Position numbers and translations under genes: made by a program. Shown here one piece after another: positions 11,468 to 22,949 of a stretch of 64,000 nt of DNA. Source of the DNA: Sabethes cyaneus. Lineage: Eukaryota; Arthropoda; Insecta; Diptera; Culicidae. The stretch lies in contig NC_071355.1 in assembly GCF_943734655.1 (NCBI RefSeq), positions 93,503,449 to 93,567,448 on the forward strand, written 5' to 3'. The notes beneath the pieces are model-generated. The model saw nothing but the letters and a program-made list of their open reading frames with translations, had not been told where the DNA came from and made no database searches. The stretch's first letter is position 1. Each line of letters begins with the position of its first letter.

Positions 11468-12530
11468 CAGTGCAGTTTGTTTATTTGTTTATTTATTTAT
11501 AATCCATCTGACAATTTGTCTTAATGAAGTGTATGATGTACTTATATAATATTTAATCTTTTCACTCGGTTAACAAATTGGGATGCAGACATTCCAAACT
11601 CGAACACAGATTCCACCGAAGTAAACAGGCGTACCATCGCAGCGATAGGCTGGTTGTAACCATAGCGTGTTCGATAAAATCCTGGCTGCATTAATGATCG
11701 CTGTCGCAAGGATCTTCCTGATGCCCGGAAATCAAGCAGGGATAAAAGATGTGGGCAATCGATGTCACCAGCGAGCAATTTAACAACGAAAGCGGCTTGC
11801 TGGATTTTTCGTCTCCGAGCGAACGTTTCGAGACTAAGCAGTTGACATCTATCTGGATACGCTGGGAGATTCCAGGGATAACGCCATGGAAGATTCCTGA
11901 GAGCGAGCCGTATGAATCTTTTTTGGACTCGCTCGATCCTTAAGTTCCACGTTACGTCGTTCGGTGTCCATATAATGGAAGTGTTTTCAAGGATCGGCCT
12001 AACAAGAGAACAGTATAATGCCTTTAAGCAATGCGGATCCGTAAAGTCCTTGGCAATCTTGGAGATGAAGCCAAGCTGTCGGTTTGCCTTGGAAATGATC
12101 GACTTGTAGTGCGCATGAAAGGTAAGCTTAGGATCCAGTAGAATACCAAGGTCCGTTACATGGTCCACTCGATTCAAAATAGTACCGTCGATATGATAAT
12201 CAAACATAATCGGATCTGAATAACGATGAAAGGTCATGACGTTGCATTTTGCGATACTTATAACAAGTTTGTTCAGCTGACACCAATTGACGAACACGTT
12301 TAGCAACGAAATCAAATCATCGGCGTAAATAAGTTTGCATCTGTAACCAAGCGAGAATGCAACATCGTTGAAGAAAACGACGAACAAAAGTGGTCCTAAA
12401 TTGCTCCCTTGCGGAACTCCAGATTTATTAACAAACGGTGACGAGATGCTTATACCATGTTTGACATGAAGCGCTCTTTCAATCAGATAGGATGAAAGCC
12501 ACGACACCAATCTGCTCGAGGTACTACCAC
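11468..12530 (-). mobile_element. CR1/Jockey-group LINE, 5'-truncated, 322-residue open frame
   Basis: The minus strand frame 11542-12510 encodes the second half of an ORF2 reverse transcriptase. In order: SYLIERALHVKHG, SGVPQGSNLGPLLF, the catalytic LIYADDLI box (mutation-free YADD), KCNVMTFHR, then the connection and thumb (DLGILLDPKLTFHAHY, KALYCSLVRPILEN) and a C-terminal tail. A segment after YADD seems shortened, because ISLLNVFVNWC follows directly. The frame ends TAA at 11542. Beyond it on the minus strand is an A-rich 3' tail built of AAATAAATAAAC-like units (about 11470-11510). The copy starts abruptly near 12530 and has no endonuclease, the usual result of incomplete reverse transcription. 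Same family as 1340-1845. Confidence 0.85.
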
Positions 12531-13144
12531 AACTACTGGAGCATCTACCCTATGTGTCATTATTTTAGCACACTATCAATAATGATCAGGAACTTATGTG
12601 CTATAAAGAAAAGAAAGGAAAACGTAATTCATTCAAAAATAGTACACAATACTCTCTCTTTTAATCATGCTTGTATAATTCTACTAAGACTTAAGAAAAC
12701 ATTTTATTTTAAATAGGTATCATCCGAGCGCTTTCTTTTCTGGTCAATATTTTCAAACAACTACAATTGTCTTAGTTAACTGTGCCAACTCTGACTCATT
12801 CTAACAACGAGTAGTACCACCTGTATAGCTAAAGTAAACAAACGTAGTCCACCTATATCGTACATGTTTTTTTGGGAACGTTATCAATCATATCTATCAA
12901 CTGTTTTCAAACTACGCCGCATATAGCATATATGCTTCCACTCTTAAGCAATCTTCAGACGAGAACGTAAAACACAAGCAGCGAGTTGCGAGTTACAATA
13001 ATGCTTTTTAGACATTTGGTTGACAGCAGGTTCAAAAATTTTATATTTTATCAATTTAAGCTCTTGTTGAGGTAATTTCATAGGAAGAAAATTGAAACTT
13101 TCAGACTGCTTCTGGGGAAACTGAATCACATACTCGTTCCACCC
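12531..13144. other. Intron, no feature recognised
   Basis: AT-rich DNA with no supported gene, repeat or inverted repeat. Confidence 0.45.
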
Positions 13145-14900
13145 ACCGTACCGATAACAACAGTAGCGCTATTATACGATATATCATGTTTTCCACCGAA
13201 GCCCGAAGCGCTCGCAGTGTGTATTGAAAACGGTGGCCTACAAACAAATCTCGCTTCGCAAGTACTCGGACTGGCTGGATGTGCTGCCAGTGTGCTGCAT
13301 GTGAAGTGGAGTCAGTAAGATAAGTTTGTCGAGTGAATCGAGGCCGTGATCTGGACCGGAGATTGCACGTACGGAACGCGAGTGCTCAGTAGATCGTCAA
13401 TAATTTTTGAATATACAAACGGAAAGTTTGATACACAATAATAGGGAAGAGCTCTGCTAGCAAATTGTTTACGGGATTTGAGTTCAAAGGATGCAGCGAA
13501 GCTTTCGTCGGTAGCGAAATAGTGCATCGTGTAAAATTGTACAGTGGAAAATTTGAATTGCAATCTTACGTGGGTCACTGCCAGGTGCGCCCTTCTGTGT
13601 GAGTGTAGAGTAGTACCGTCGATAGTAAGCTTTTGAAAGTTCGTTCGGAGAAGAACAACGTGAGAAAATAAGTGGTGGTTCCAACATCTCCTCGTGCGCG
13701 TGTATGGGGTTCGTCGTGGATCTTGCGGGTCACAGAGATCTCCGTAAGAATGTAACTAGTTTTGTCTAGCCCATAAGCTGAACTTCTTATTCCTTTTCGT
13801 ACATCTTCCGCTCTGCTGTTTTACTTCGCATTAGAGCGCTTGAAGCGTTTAATCAAGAAGGAAGACATCAGGTTGTGGCTAACGCAGAGCAAATCTAAGC
13901 ACTGGATGGATTGGTCCCCCAAAGTGGAAACATGAACAGCAAGAAATGCTAGTACACACACACCGCGATACTTGTGCTTAGACCTCGCAACATCATAACA
14001 GCATCAGAGCGGTATGATCTTCATTGAGTGAGTGCGCGAGAGAAAACGGGCCATTTTTGTTAAATTTGTCGACGTCACTTTAATCTAAACACCACTATGA
14101 CCACTCGTTAAAAAATTGCCACGCTGTGAAAAGTGCTGAAAATTGTTTTGTGCAAAAAATAAAGGGAAAATAGTGCAACTCGATCGCCAATCAATGTGAG
14201 AACCGACCACGGGGCAGTGTCAAATGCATTCCCGATACGCAGCCAATGACTCACTTCACATTGCGCATTCAATCGCCAATCAATGAGTTGACTGCCAGAA
14301 AGCTTCGACTACGTCGGTCATCTACGTGTACAGGAAAAAATATTTTACTGATGATTAATCAGAAATCTGCTAAGGTTAGAACGTGTCTTCCGAAATAAAG
14401 TGCAAGCCAAGGTTTAGTTTCACAGTAACGAGCAAAATCGCTTGTTTTACGCTCATTCGTGTGTTGATTTCGCGTGAATCGTTAAAAGTTACCGAAAGGA
14501 AACCCAAATGTTATGAAACAACGGTGGGCAATCAATTCTTCAGTTACGCGGGCTTGTTCCACTGCAAATAAAGTTATGTTTTTGTTTTCGAAAGAGTGAT
14601 CGCTGTGTTAGTGCTTTACTTGTGCGGGCATACGAAGGCTACGTGAGCGGAGAGTTAATTTTAGTGCAGTGGCCCGCGAATATAATCGAAGCAAATTGAA
14701 CGGTAATTGATGTGTGAACCGAAACCTCATACCTAGGTGGGTATCGACATTCAATCATATATTACTTCACTTTCAATGACAGCACAGCGGTGAATGTCCA
14801 ATCCAAAATCACAGTAACGAAAGCATGGTGTGTGAATAATAAATGAAATTTACCCATTAGCCCCACCGCGCAAACCGGTTCATCACTCGATAGTAATAGA
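13145..14900 (+). promoter_or_regulatory. Possible alternative promoter / 5' UTR exon region of the host gene
   Basis: This stretch lies inside the host intron. Unlike its surroundings it shows no transposon signature, is richer in CpG, and reads like insect 5' UTR sequence (recurrent GTG- and AGTG-rich words with A-rich spacers, for example around 14110-14180 and 14595-14700). GT donors could end such an exon near 14700 or 14735. There is no long reading frame. This is a guess from composition only; transcript data would settle it. Confidence 0.25.
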
Positions 14901-15339
14901 ATTGTAAACAATACGAGTCATGAACAATTAAACTAATCGCTTTCAATTTTAAATACACTACTAGTAGTGCTATATATGTGCATGTGAAAATTATAAGACA
15001 CCAAAGCATAAAAAAGAGAGCCAAAGTTTAAATAGAAATTGGTAGAATGGTAGAGAAAAATATCACCATTTAAAATAATAAATGGACATTTTCCTATTGA
15101 CTTCTTGAAAACAAGTAAATGAAATGCTTATAAAGCACAAAGGAACAAGAAGGATAACCAATTAATAACCTTTATTCTGCATATTGATCGAACCCATCAT
15201 TACGACCGAGAAGTAAGTAATGAAACATAAGTGTTTAGTATCCATAGGGCGTGATAAGCTGTAAAGGGCGTATTGAGCGCAAAATTAGATAAGAGGACGA
15301 TCATGGAAGCAACACTTAGCTTTGTAGTTCGTTCCTTTT
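14901..15339. other. AT-rich intron, no feature recognised
   Basis: No coding frame or repeat structure could be supported here. Confidence 0.4.
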
Positions 15340-15490
15340 TACCAAGCTAGAAAATCCACGGCCTGACCCAAGCTTTGACGGGAGCCAATTATAACCGGAT
15401 TCGAACCTAACTTTTTCCTAAGCTTCTGCGATTCGCCGCGATTGCGTAACCCTTGAGCCACAGAAGACTGGTATTCTGCCTTATATTTGA
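15340..15490 (-). mobile_element. tRNA-related SINE candidate
   Basis: On the minus strand the segment contains a tRNA-like A box (TGGCTCAAGGGTTA, about 15450-15465) and a B box (GGTTCGAATCC, about 15395-15405), in the right order for an internal RNA polymerase III promoter. A full cloverleaf does not fold convincingly, so it is read as a SINE head and not a tRNA gene. Its ends were not determined. Confidence 0.45.
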
Positions 15491-16310
15491 TTGGAAAGTA
15501 CAAATGAAACTTGAAAACCGACCGTCATAATAAATTGAAACCCGCTGACACTGATTTAGGCCAGTTTTAAAGCGAATCGGTGCATCCTCTGTTTAAACCT
15601 GAGACAAGACGTGACAACTGGCTTCTTTGTCTCCTTTTCACCTATCATTTGATATTTTTCACATGTTGCATTATGGGCAAAAGCGAGCTCGTAATCCCAT
15701 GAAGTCGCTGGTTTGGAATCTTACTAGATACCTAATTATTTGTAAAAAAAATGCAGGAAATCGATTGGTAATGGTTTCATGCTGCGCAGACTTAGGCAAG
15801 TGGTCCATTTTGCCCCATCATCCCCAAAAATCATGATAAAAGTTAATTAAACAACATAAAAACTTATTTGCCGCCCGTGAAATGAACTCAAATAGTTTCC
15901 AAACGTGGTCAAAATATCAGAAGAAACAAATCCCATCCATTTGCGAAATGCAAAATTTTTTTTCTTCAGAAAAATTGTAGAGCACACTAAAATGAGCAAC
16001 TTTGCTGAATATAGTAATTATATATCTTTTGCTAGTTGCAAGATATAATGATTTGTTTAAAAAGTACACTTAAAAATCAATTCTGCACAATAACTTTGCA
16101 TCCAATTGATTTATTGTTTTGAACTGTTCTCCAAAGTTATTTAGTATGATAAAATACACATTTTTTCTGAAGACTCTTTCTGCCTTTGAATTAGTTTTAA
16201 TCGCTTTAATTAGGTTATCCTTCTATATAGGGGTGAATTGGGCAAAATGAACTGTTCTTGCCTTTCGCACAGTGTGGAAGGATGGGATTTGATTCTTCTG
16301 ATGTTTTGAC

Positions 16311-16320
16311 AACATTTGGA
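16311..16320. repeat. Left target-site duplication of Q
   Basis: AACATTTGGA occurs here and again at 18408-18417, exactly where the right arm of element P is interrupted and resumes. Confidence 0.75.
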
Positions 16321-16490
16321 AATTGACCAAACCTCGTGATATTAGTCATGACCTTGAAATGCGGTCAGGCATATATTAATATTTTTTGAAACGATGGTTC
16401 TACAATTGATGAAGGGACGGTAAGGAAAAGTAATGAAGAAGGATTTTTTTGCCGTCCCTTCATCAATTGTAGAACCATCGTTTCAAAAAA
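16321..16490 (+). mobile_element. Short hairpin element S, copy 1
   Basis: About 170 bp. It starts ACCAAACCTCGTG and contains GAAACGATGGTTCTACAATTG with GAAGGGACGG, then after a roughly 35-nt loop the exact reverse complement (GTCCCTTCATCAATTGTAGAACC), and ends in an A-run (CGTTTCAAAAAAA). The copy at 51859-52025 has the same design with its loop in the opposite direction. Confidence 0.7.
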
Positions 16491-17800
16491 ACTACAAGGT
16501 GTACAGCCCTAAGGGTTGTACGAATGGGTGACGTAGGACTATATCAGATCATTAGATCAAAGACTAATGTAGACTGCATTTCTGGCATATGTATGTTTAT
16601 AAGAAGTTTATAAGTGCCGTTGTTTAAGTGAATGTTTAAAAGAGAAGAGCACCAAATTCAGATTCAATTCTTCATTGAATGCAATGGTGGCTTTGAAAAT
16701 ATGTGGACGGGGGCTCATAAGTACAACGCCTGCAACCATTAAGACATAGAAGATTTCTTTTAAAAATCATTTGTGTGCATCATAAAGGTTGAAATAGTAA
16801 TGAATGACCAGCCCACAGATTATTGTATTAAATATGATTATGCGTAGCTTGACATGTTTCAGTAATCTTACTTTTACTCGCTTGTGACCTTTAAAAAGGC
16901 CATTGGTTACAACTAACATTAAAACCAAAGTACGTTCATCGCAAATATGACGTGCCATTCAAATGTCCTTCTCTTTTGACATGAATGGCAACAGGCACAT
17001 AAGTTAACGGCGTTGATTCACTGTCTTTTGCTCTGAGAAGGTTTTACTAGTTTACTTTCACAGCTTACCGCTTGTTACATAGCAGAAAATATAGCACACA
17101 CGCAAAAATGTTTGTTTCATTTGTATGAGAATCCTTATCCTCCTACCACAGGTGTGAGGGATCTCAAACCATCATAAAATAAATTCATGCCTCCATATAC
17201 CCCCACATGTCAAATTTGGTTCCATTTGCTTGATTGGTTCTCAAGTTATGAAGAAATTTGTATTTCATTTGTATGGGATCCCCCCTTCTTAAAGAAGGCA
17301 AAGGTCCTAATTCACCAGAGAAAAAAATCCTGCCTCCAAAAACCTTCACATGCCAAATTTGGTTCCATTTGCTTAATTAGTTCTCGAGTTATGAGAAAAT
17401 TTGTGTTTCATTTGTATAGGAGCCCCCCCCCTCTTCTTAGAAGGGAAAGAGGTCTCAGTACATCATAGAAAAAATTGTTGCCTTCTGGAACCCCCACATG
17501 CCAAATTTGGTTCCATTTGATTAATTAGTTCTCGAGTTATGAGGAAATTTGTATTTCATTTGTATAGGAGCCCCCCCTCTTACACCGTCCATAAAATTGC
17601 TCTCTCACCCCTTCATAAAATTGCTGATCATTTTAGCTTTCCAACCACACATAAATTGTTCAGTTTCGTTCAGTAGTTTAGAAGTTATTAGCATTTGAAA
17701 TCTTTCATTCCAACGTTACACTTCTATTTTCGTTTTTACGAAGTGCTACCCAGTCCCAGATAGTAAACAAAGACGTAGTACTACGTCAAAATATTAATAT
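16491..17800 (+). repeat. Dispersed 1.3-kb repeat R, copy 1
   Basis: It begins CTACAAGGTGTACAGCCCTAAG and ends AGACGTAGTACTACGTC. It aligns end to end with 20783-22070. Its right third contains about three tandem units of some 130-150 bp (from about 17180 to 17590), each with ACATGCCAAATTTGGTTCC, a GAGTTATGAGGAAATTTGTA-like word, TTTCATTTGTAT and a C-run. No convincing reading frame. Confidence 0.85.
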
Positions 17801-18123
17801 ATGCCTGACAACATTTCAAGGTCATGACTAAAATCACGAGGTTTGGCCAATTTTCACAGGAACGGGGCCTTCCCCCGAAACCCCGCGCTGAGAACCGCGG
17901 CTAGCACGCTGGCAGACGAACAGTGTTCACACGCAGTACCTTGTAAGTCGCAAGGACCTACATAGTGTCGTCGTTCCGCCAGTAAACACAAAGTTAGATT
18001 AAACTTCTCGGTCGGTGGTCTCTACAGTAGGTGGAGGAAGAGGCACAATTCGTGTCTAAAAATATCCCAACCCATGTCGCTACGTTAATAAGGGGGGTTG
18101 TGCAGACTCCTTTTGTCCAGCGC

Positions 18124-18260
18124 CTCTGTGGTTCATAGGTACACGGGTACCAACGAGCCACATGCCGGGTGTTGTGGGTTCAAATTCGGATATAATCTCA
18201 GATTATAGCTTGGTTCGATCCATGCACCTTCCAGCATTGGACAAAAGGTAAGAGTCACAA
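18124..18260 (+). mobile_element. tRNA-like SINE head within Q
   Basis: The stretch GGTTCATAGGTACACGGGTACC followed by GTGGGTTCAAATTCGG resembles A and B boxes of a polymerase III promoter. It is enclosed by an inverted repeat (CCTTTTGTCCAG at about 18110 and TGGACAAAAGG at about 18240). A C14-type run and C/T-rich tail follow. The limits are uncertain. Confidence 0.4.
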
Positions 18261-18690
18261 CGACAACTTGTTAAGAATAGCTACCTATTACCCCCCCCCC
18301 CCCCTTCCTTTCCACTCTTTCCCCTCCATTCCCAAAAAAATCCTTCTTCATTACTTTTCCTTACCGTCCCTTCATCAATTATAGAACCATCGTTTCAAAA
18401 AAATATTAACATTTGGAAGCTTTGGAGTTCATTTCACGGACGGCAAAGAAGTTTCTATGTTATTTAGTTAGCTTTTATCACGATTTTTGGGGATAATAGG
18501 ACAAAATGGAGGATGAAACCATCACCAATCGATTTCCTGCATTTTTACATAGAAATAGGTATCTTATAAGAATTCAAACCAGCGGCTTCTAATTCTTGGG
18601 ATTACGAGCTCGTTTTTGCCCATTGTGTGTTGCCTGGCCGTGTTTTCAAAAGTTATGAATATGTTCTTGACAACACTGCTGAATGTCCTT

Positions 18691-19812
18691 TTGGCGACAT
18701 CCATTTAGTACGTCACACAAATTTTGACCAAAATCTACCCCCCTCCCCCCCTTGTCACATTTTGTCACACATTCGTGACCCCCCCCCCCCCTGAGAAAGT
18801 ACGTCACGTCACGGCAACCCCCCCCCCATACTTCACTACAAAAAAAAAGTAAATATTCATTCCAACCTTTTTATTTAGAGCTATCAAACGAATTTCTCCA
18901 ATAAAAAAAGGAAAATTTTTGAGCTTATAAGTCATCGATTCACGGATTTTGAAGATGATCTCCAATTGCGGCGATCGGATCCGCTTCAGAAGTCGCTGAT
19001 GTGCCGTCGATTAATGTTTCGCGCATATCCACGCTCTTCACATCCATCCACTCAAATTCGTCTGATCTAGTTGAAAGAATCAGGACTTCCTGCTGGCGTC
19101 TTGCAGCAACACGCCTTGGAAGAACTTTTCTGACGGATTTTGTCATTTTGTGTATTCATTCAATCGTGCAATCATTCAACACTACCTTACATGCGAAATT
19201 TAATCCGCAAGTGGCATAAACTCTATCCTTCAAAGAGCTTTTGAGCGAGGTGCAATATAAATTATACCGAAAAACCTTAAAAGCAGCCATGGATCTTCGG
19301 TATGAGTTTTTGTTCATCGATTGAGTTCAGCACGAATATCAAGGGAAAACATTGCCATGGATCTCTGGTAGCATCCCGTAGCCCCTCAAGAGTTTGTGCG
19401 ACTGCTATTTGCGGTTGCAAAAATCTTTTAGGCAGGACGGTACTCAAGCAGCTCTTCAGCGGTGTACTGTATATTCTGTAAAGCCTTAATGGAGAGTTCA
19501 TACTACCTAAAATAAATGAGTCCTGTTCACACATATATGTTAAAAAAAAAAGCTTTCATTCAAAGAATTTATCTATTGGTTTTAAAATCCATCAGTACGT
19601 TAATTTTATAGAAGCCTTCAATAGTTATATATTGTAATAGTTCAATAGGCTAAATTATAATTTCCTGAATAAATTTTCCATTCGATTTCTTTTCATGTGA
19701 CGTCACATAACTTCATACCCCCCCTCCCCCCTACGTCACAAATCGTCACGATTGGGTCAACCCCCCCCCCCTCCCCCCTATAACCGTGACGTACTTTATG
19801 GATGCCCCCTTT
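18691..19812. mobile_element. MITE-like element with CATCCAT...GTACGTCAC inverted ends
   Basis: The ends match as inverted repeats of about 25 bp: left GGCGACATCCATTTAGTACGTCAC, right (reverse complement) GGGGGCATCCATAAAGTACGTCACG. Both flanks carry CCTTTT, a possible short target duplication. C-runs and GTCACA words sit just inside both ends (18730-18830 and 19700-19785). The inner minus strand frame (18940-19146, 68 residues) has no recognised domain. It is probably a non-autonomous DNA transposon of unknown superfamily. Confidence 0.7.
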
Positions 19813-19884
19813 TATGTTTTTGTTTTCATGTATGTAAATCAGTTCAATTCTGCCAGGCTTGGATGACCAGAAAATCTGCTACGA

Positions 19885-20150
19885 TTTCCTTGTCACATCT
19901 CATCTCAACTAATAAACGATTAAACTAATAACCGCTGACGAACTGACATGACACTGACATGAAAATCCTTTAAAAACCATCGTCCTACACATTTTATTTG
20001 AAAACTAGCACCCTCTGTTATGCATGTTGCGGAGTAGCTTGCATTTGCAGGGTTTTATGCTACAGGGTTTTTACATTTGTATGGTTTTATACTGAAAATT
20101 CGAAGCAGCACTCGCGCACCGCGGTGTGGTTATGTTGCGAATCATGCTTT
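19885..20150. repeat. Dispersed repeat V, copy 1
   Basis: It shares ordered words with 50700-51270: CTGACGAACTGACAT, CCTCTGTTATGCA, GGGTTTTTACATTTGTA versus GGATTTTTATATTTGTA, GGTTTTATACTGAAAA and TGTTGCGAATCA. No coding frame was recognised and the family is unknown. Confidence 0.65.
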
Positions 20151-20373
20151 TTTGAAAAATGAGTGGTTTTTGATTGGACGATAAAATTAACGCGAGTGTC
20201 TCTTCTGTTTGTCTGTGTAATAACGCTTCGATGCATCAACGTTGAGTGACGAATTGTATCTTGTCACACCATGTTCTATTTTTCATAGGTCTAACTAGTT
20301 ATCGTCACGTAAACTCACGCATAAGCTTAATATCTCACCAGCTATGCTGACGCTTATAGTGCAATCATTAAGA

Positions 20374-20600
20374 GTAGAGGAGTGTCGTCGTGGTTGGGCC
20401 AAGTTTTGGAATTCGCCCATAACTTTTGTTTCAAAAGGAATTTTGGAAATATGAATACATCGTTGCAAAGGTCTAAGAATAAGGTATTTTTCCGGAAAAT
20501 TTTGAACTGATTGCTTGAAAAATAAAAAAGTTATAGGCATTTACGTGAAGGCAAAAAATGTTGTCATAGTCGGGCCATGTTGTACAAGTTGGGCCACCGC
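20374..20600. mobile_element. Diverged MITE related to the 58117-58319 foldback element
   Basis: The left edge (GGAGTGTCGTCGTGGTTGGGCCAA) is close to the terminus of the 58117 element (GGGAATGTCGTTGTGGTTGGGCCA). CATAGTCGGGCCATGTTG and TTGGGCCACC near 20565-20600 look like decayed inverted partners. The internal sequence has diverged. Confidence 0.45.
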
Positions 20601-20782
20601 AGAAAATCTAAGACATACGTATTGAAATTCTATATAGAGACATGAAAGGAATGAATTCCGTGAACAACGGCTCATATAAGTACAAATACCCAATTTTTGA
20701 TTGCATTTTTAAGAAATTTTGGCGATCTTCTTAAATCAATATTGCTACAATCGCCTTTTCCGAAGTGTACCACTACAATGAA

Positions 20783-22070
20783 AAAACTACAAGGTATACA
20801 GCCCTAAGGGTTGTACGAAAGGGTGATGTAGAACTATATTAGATCATCAGATCAAAGACTAATGTAAACTGAATTTCTGGCATATGTATGTTTATATGAA
20901 TCTGTGAGTGCCATTGTTTAAGTGAATGTTTAAAAGAGAAGAACACCAAATTCAGGTTCAATTCTTCATTGAATGCAATGGTGGCTTTGAAAATGCGTGG
21001 ACGGAGGTTCATAAGTACAGCACCTGAAACCATTGAGACAGAGAGATTTCTTTTAAAAATCACTTGTGTGCATCATAAAGGTTGAAATAGTAATGAATGA
21101 CCAGCCCTCAGCTTATTGCATTAAATATGATTATGAGTTGCTTGACATGTTTTAATAATCTAACTTTAACTCGCTTGTGACCTTGAAAAGGGCAATTACA
21201 AATAGCATTAAAGCCAAAGCACCTTTATCGCAAATATGACGTGCTATTCGAATGTCCTTCTCTTTGGACATGAATGGCAACAGGCACGTAAGTTGGCGGC
21301 GTCGATTCACTATCTCTTGCTCCGAGAAGGTTTTACTAGTTTACTTTCACAGCTTACCGCTTGTTAAATAGCAGAAAATATGGCACATAAGTAAAAATTT
21401 CTGTTTTATTTGTATGGGAGTCCTTATCCCCCTAACACAGGGTTGAAGGGTCTCAAACTATTATAAAATAAATTCATGGCTCCAAAAAACCCCACATGCC
21501 AAACTTGGTTCCTTTTGATTGATTAGTTTTCGAGTTATGAGAAAATTTGTATTTCATTTGCATCGGAGCCCCCCCCCCTTCTAAAAAGGAGAGGGGTCCT
21601 AATTCACCATAGAAAAATTTCTTGCCTTCTGAAACCCCCACATGCAAAATTTGGTTCTATTTGCTTGATTAGTTCTCGAGTTATGAGGACATTTGTATTT
21701 CATTTGTATGGGAATCCCCCCTCTTAGATGAAGGGGTCTCAGTACACCATAGAAAAAAAACCTGCCTTCTAAAACCCCACATGCCAAATTTGGTTCGATT
21801 TGGTTAATTAATTCTTGGGTTTTAAGGAAATTTGGGTTTCATTTGTATAGGAGCCCACCCCCTCTTACGCCCTCCATAAAATTGCTGGTCATTTTCTCTA
21901 TATAAATATAAGCATATAAATTGTTCATTCATTCAGTTTCATTCAGTAGTTTAGTAGTTATTACCGTTTGCAATCTTTCATTCAAACGTTACACTTCTAT
22001 TTTCATTTTCACAAAGTGCTACCCGGTCCCAGTATAGTAAATAAAGACGTAGTCCTACGTCAAAACACTA
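20783..22070 (+). repeat. Dispersed 1.3-kb repeat R, copy 2
   Basis: It is collinear with 16491-17800, from CTACAAGGTATACAGCCCTAAG to AGACGTAGTCCTACGTC. The same tandem units with ACATGCCAAATTTGGTT and C-runs lie at about 21470-21860. This copy is not flanked by element S, so R is separate from S. Confidence 0.85.
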
Positions 22071-22519
22071 ACAGTTATTACTACTCACCCTGTAAATGTA
22101 GGAAAACGCTTCAGCTGACGTAACCACATTGTGCAGTAATTTTTATTTTTATTGTGTAGTCTGAAGTATCGATTCCAAAAGTCATCTCCACAGCAATCGA
22201 CAGCGCACATCCATTGAAGTCAGTCTCTTTCGGTATTCCGGCCAGTGTTTCGAAGCGTTGTTGTAACCCGAGCTGCTGATACCGATTATTTGGGAGGGCT
22301 CACACTCCCGCCCGTGAGTAGAATCGAGATGAAATCGCAAAGATGAATAAGAAAAGGAAAAGTAATGCAAACTTTGTATCCTAGTGTGCCACTCGGGCAG
22401 CTGATTGCTCATGAATTATTTGACTCGCAAATATGCTATGCGGAAAGACGATGTGAGGATGTGAGTGCGCGAGTGTGTGGGTAGCAGAATGTCTGCACAT
22501 AGCAACGGCGGCTATCAAG

Positions 22520-22643
22520 GGGTCAGTCCCGGCGTAGTGGTTAGTATTCACGCCTCTCACGCTGAGGACCCGGGTTCAAATCCCAACGCAGAAGTCACGA
22601 ATGACCCAAAGTTAGGTAAAGTGACTATAATCTAAACAAAAAA
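22520..22643 (+). mobile_element. tRNA-Glu-like SINE, copy 1
   Basis: The head reads GTCAGTCCCGGCGTAGTGG, with an A box (TAGTGGTTAGTATTCACG), an anticodon-loop-like CTCTCAC and a B box (GGGTTCAAATCCC). The 3' part (AAGTCACGAATGACCC, GTGACTATAATCTAAAC) ends in an A-rich tail. AACGGCGGCT occurs on both sides (22504-22513 and 22644-22653), compatible with a target duplication. The copy at 43955-44092 is over 85 percent alike by eye. Not a functional tRNA, because the stems mispair and the tail is SINE-like. Confidence 0.8.
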
Positions 22644-22949
22644 AACGGCGGCTGTTTCTTTTACATCTGCGTGAGCGCTGTAAGCGTTGAAACTATGCTT
22701 CTCATACTCTCTCGCGTGTGAGTAGGCGTCGTTGACTTCTCGCTTGATTTGGAACATTGGTTGCGGCTGAATATTGCCTTTGCTAGTAGCTCATCGGCCA
22801 ACATAACCTACCGAGGTTTACCAGTTTAATAACATCCAGTTCTTTGTACACCTGGCTCGTTTTAGCACAGTTTATAATGACGCCAATCCTAGCCACTTCT
22901 TCATAAGACACTAGAAGATGTCATCAACTGCTCTATGCATAATCTATCA

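Larger units (their letters stand above)
16321..18407. mobile_element. Composite insertion Q inside foldback P
   Basis: Q is bounded by a 10-bp duplication and has parts of its own. At 16321-16490 is a copy of the short hairpin element S. At 16491-17800 is the 1.3-kb repeat R. At 17801-17857 is an inverted partial copy of the S left end. At 17858-18407 is a GC-richer segment with tRNA-like boxes, ending in the S words (GTCCCTTCATCAATTATAG). Segments 16321-16387 and 17797-17857 are reverse complements of each other. Which parts moved as a unit cannot be decided from one copy. Confidence 0.65.
15665..18632. mobile_element. Foldback element P, split by a 2.1-kb insertion
   Basis: The left arm (about 15668-15950) reads GGGCAAAAGCGAGCTCGTAATCCC, with GCAGGAAATCGATTGGTAATGG, ATCCCCAAAAATCATGATAAAAG and TGAAATGAACTC further in. 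The right arm carries the same series in reverse complement but in two pieces: 16254-16320 and 18408-18632. Element Q (16321-18407) lies between the pieces. Without Q the element would be roughly 0.86 kb. It has no coding frame. Confidence 0.8.

Noticed and set aside
11749..12109. Plus strand frames over the LINE at 11542-12510
   Set aside because: They are shadows of the minus strand reverse transcriptase.
17187..17590. CRISPR-like array from the regularly spaced words in repeat R
   Set aside because: Units are contiguous 130-150 bp satellites with drifting sequence, no unique spacers, and the context is insect nuclear DNA.
22525..22590. A functional tRNA-Glu gene (also at 43957-44025)
   Set aside because: The acceptor and anticodon stems mispair and the sequence continues into a SINE tail with flanking duplications.
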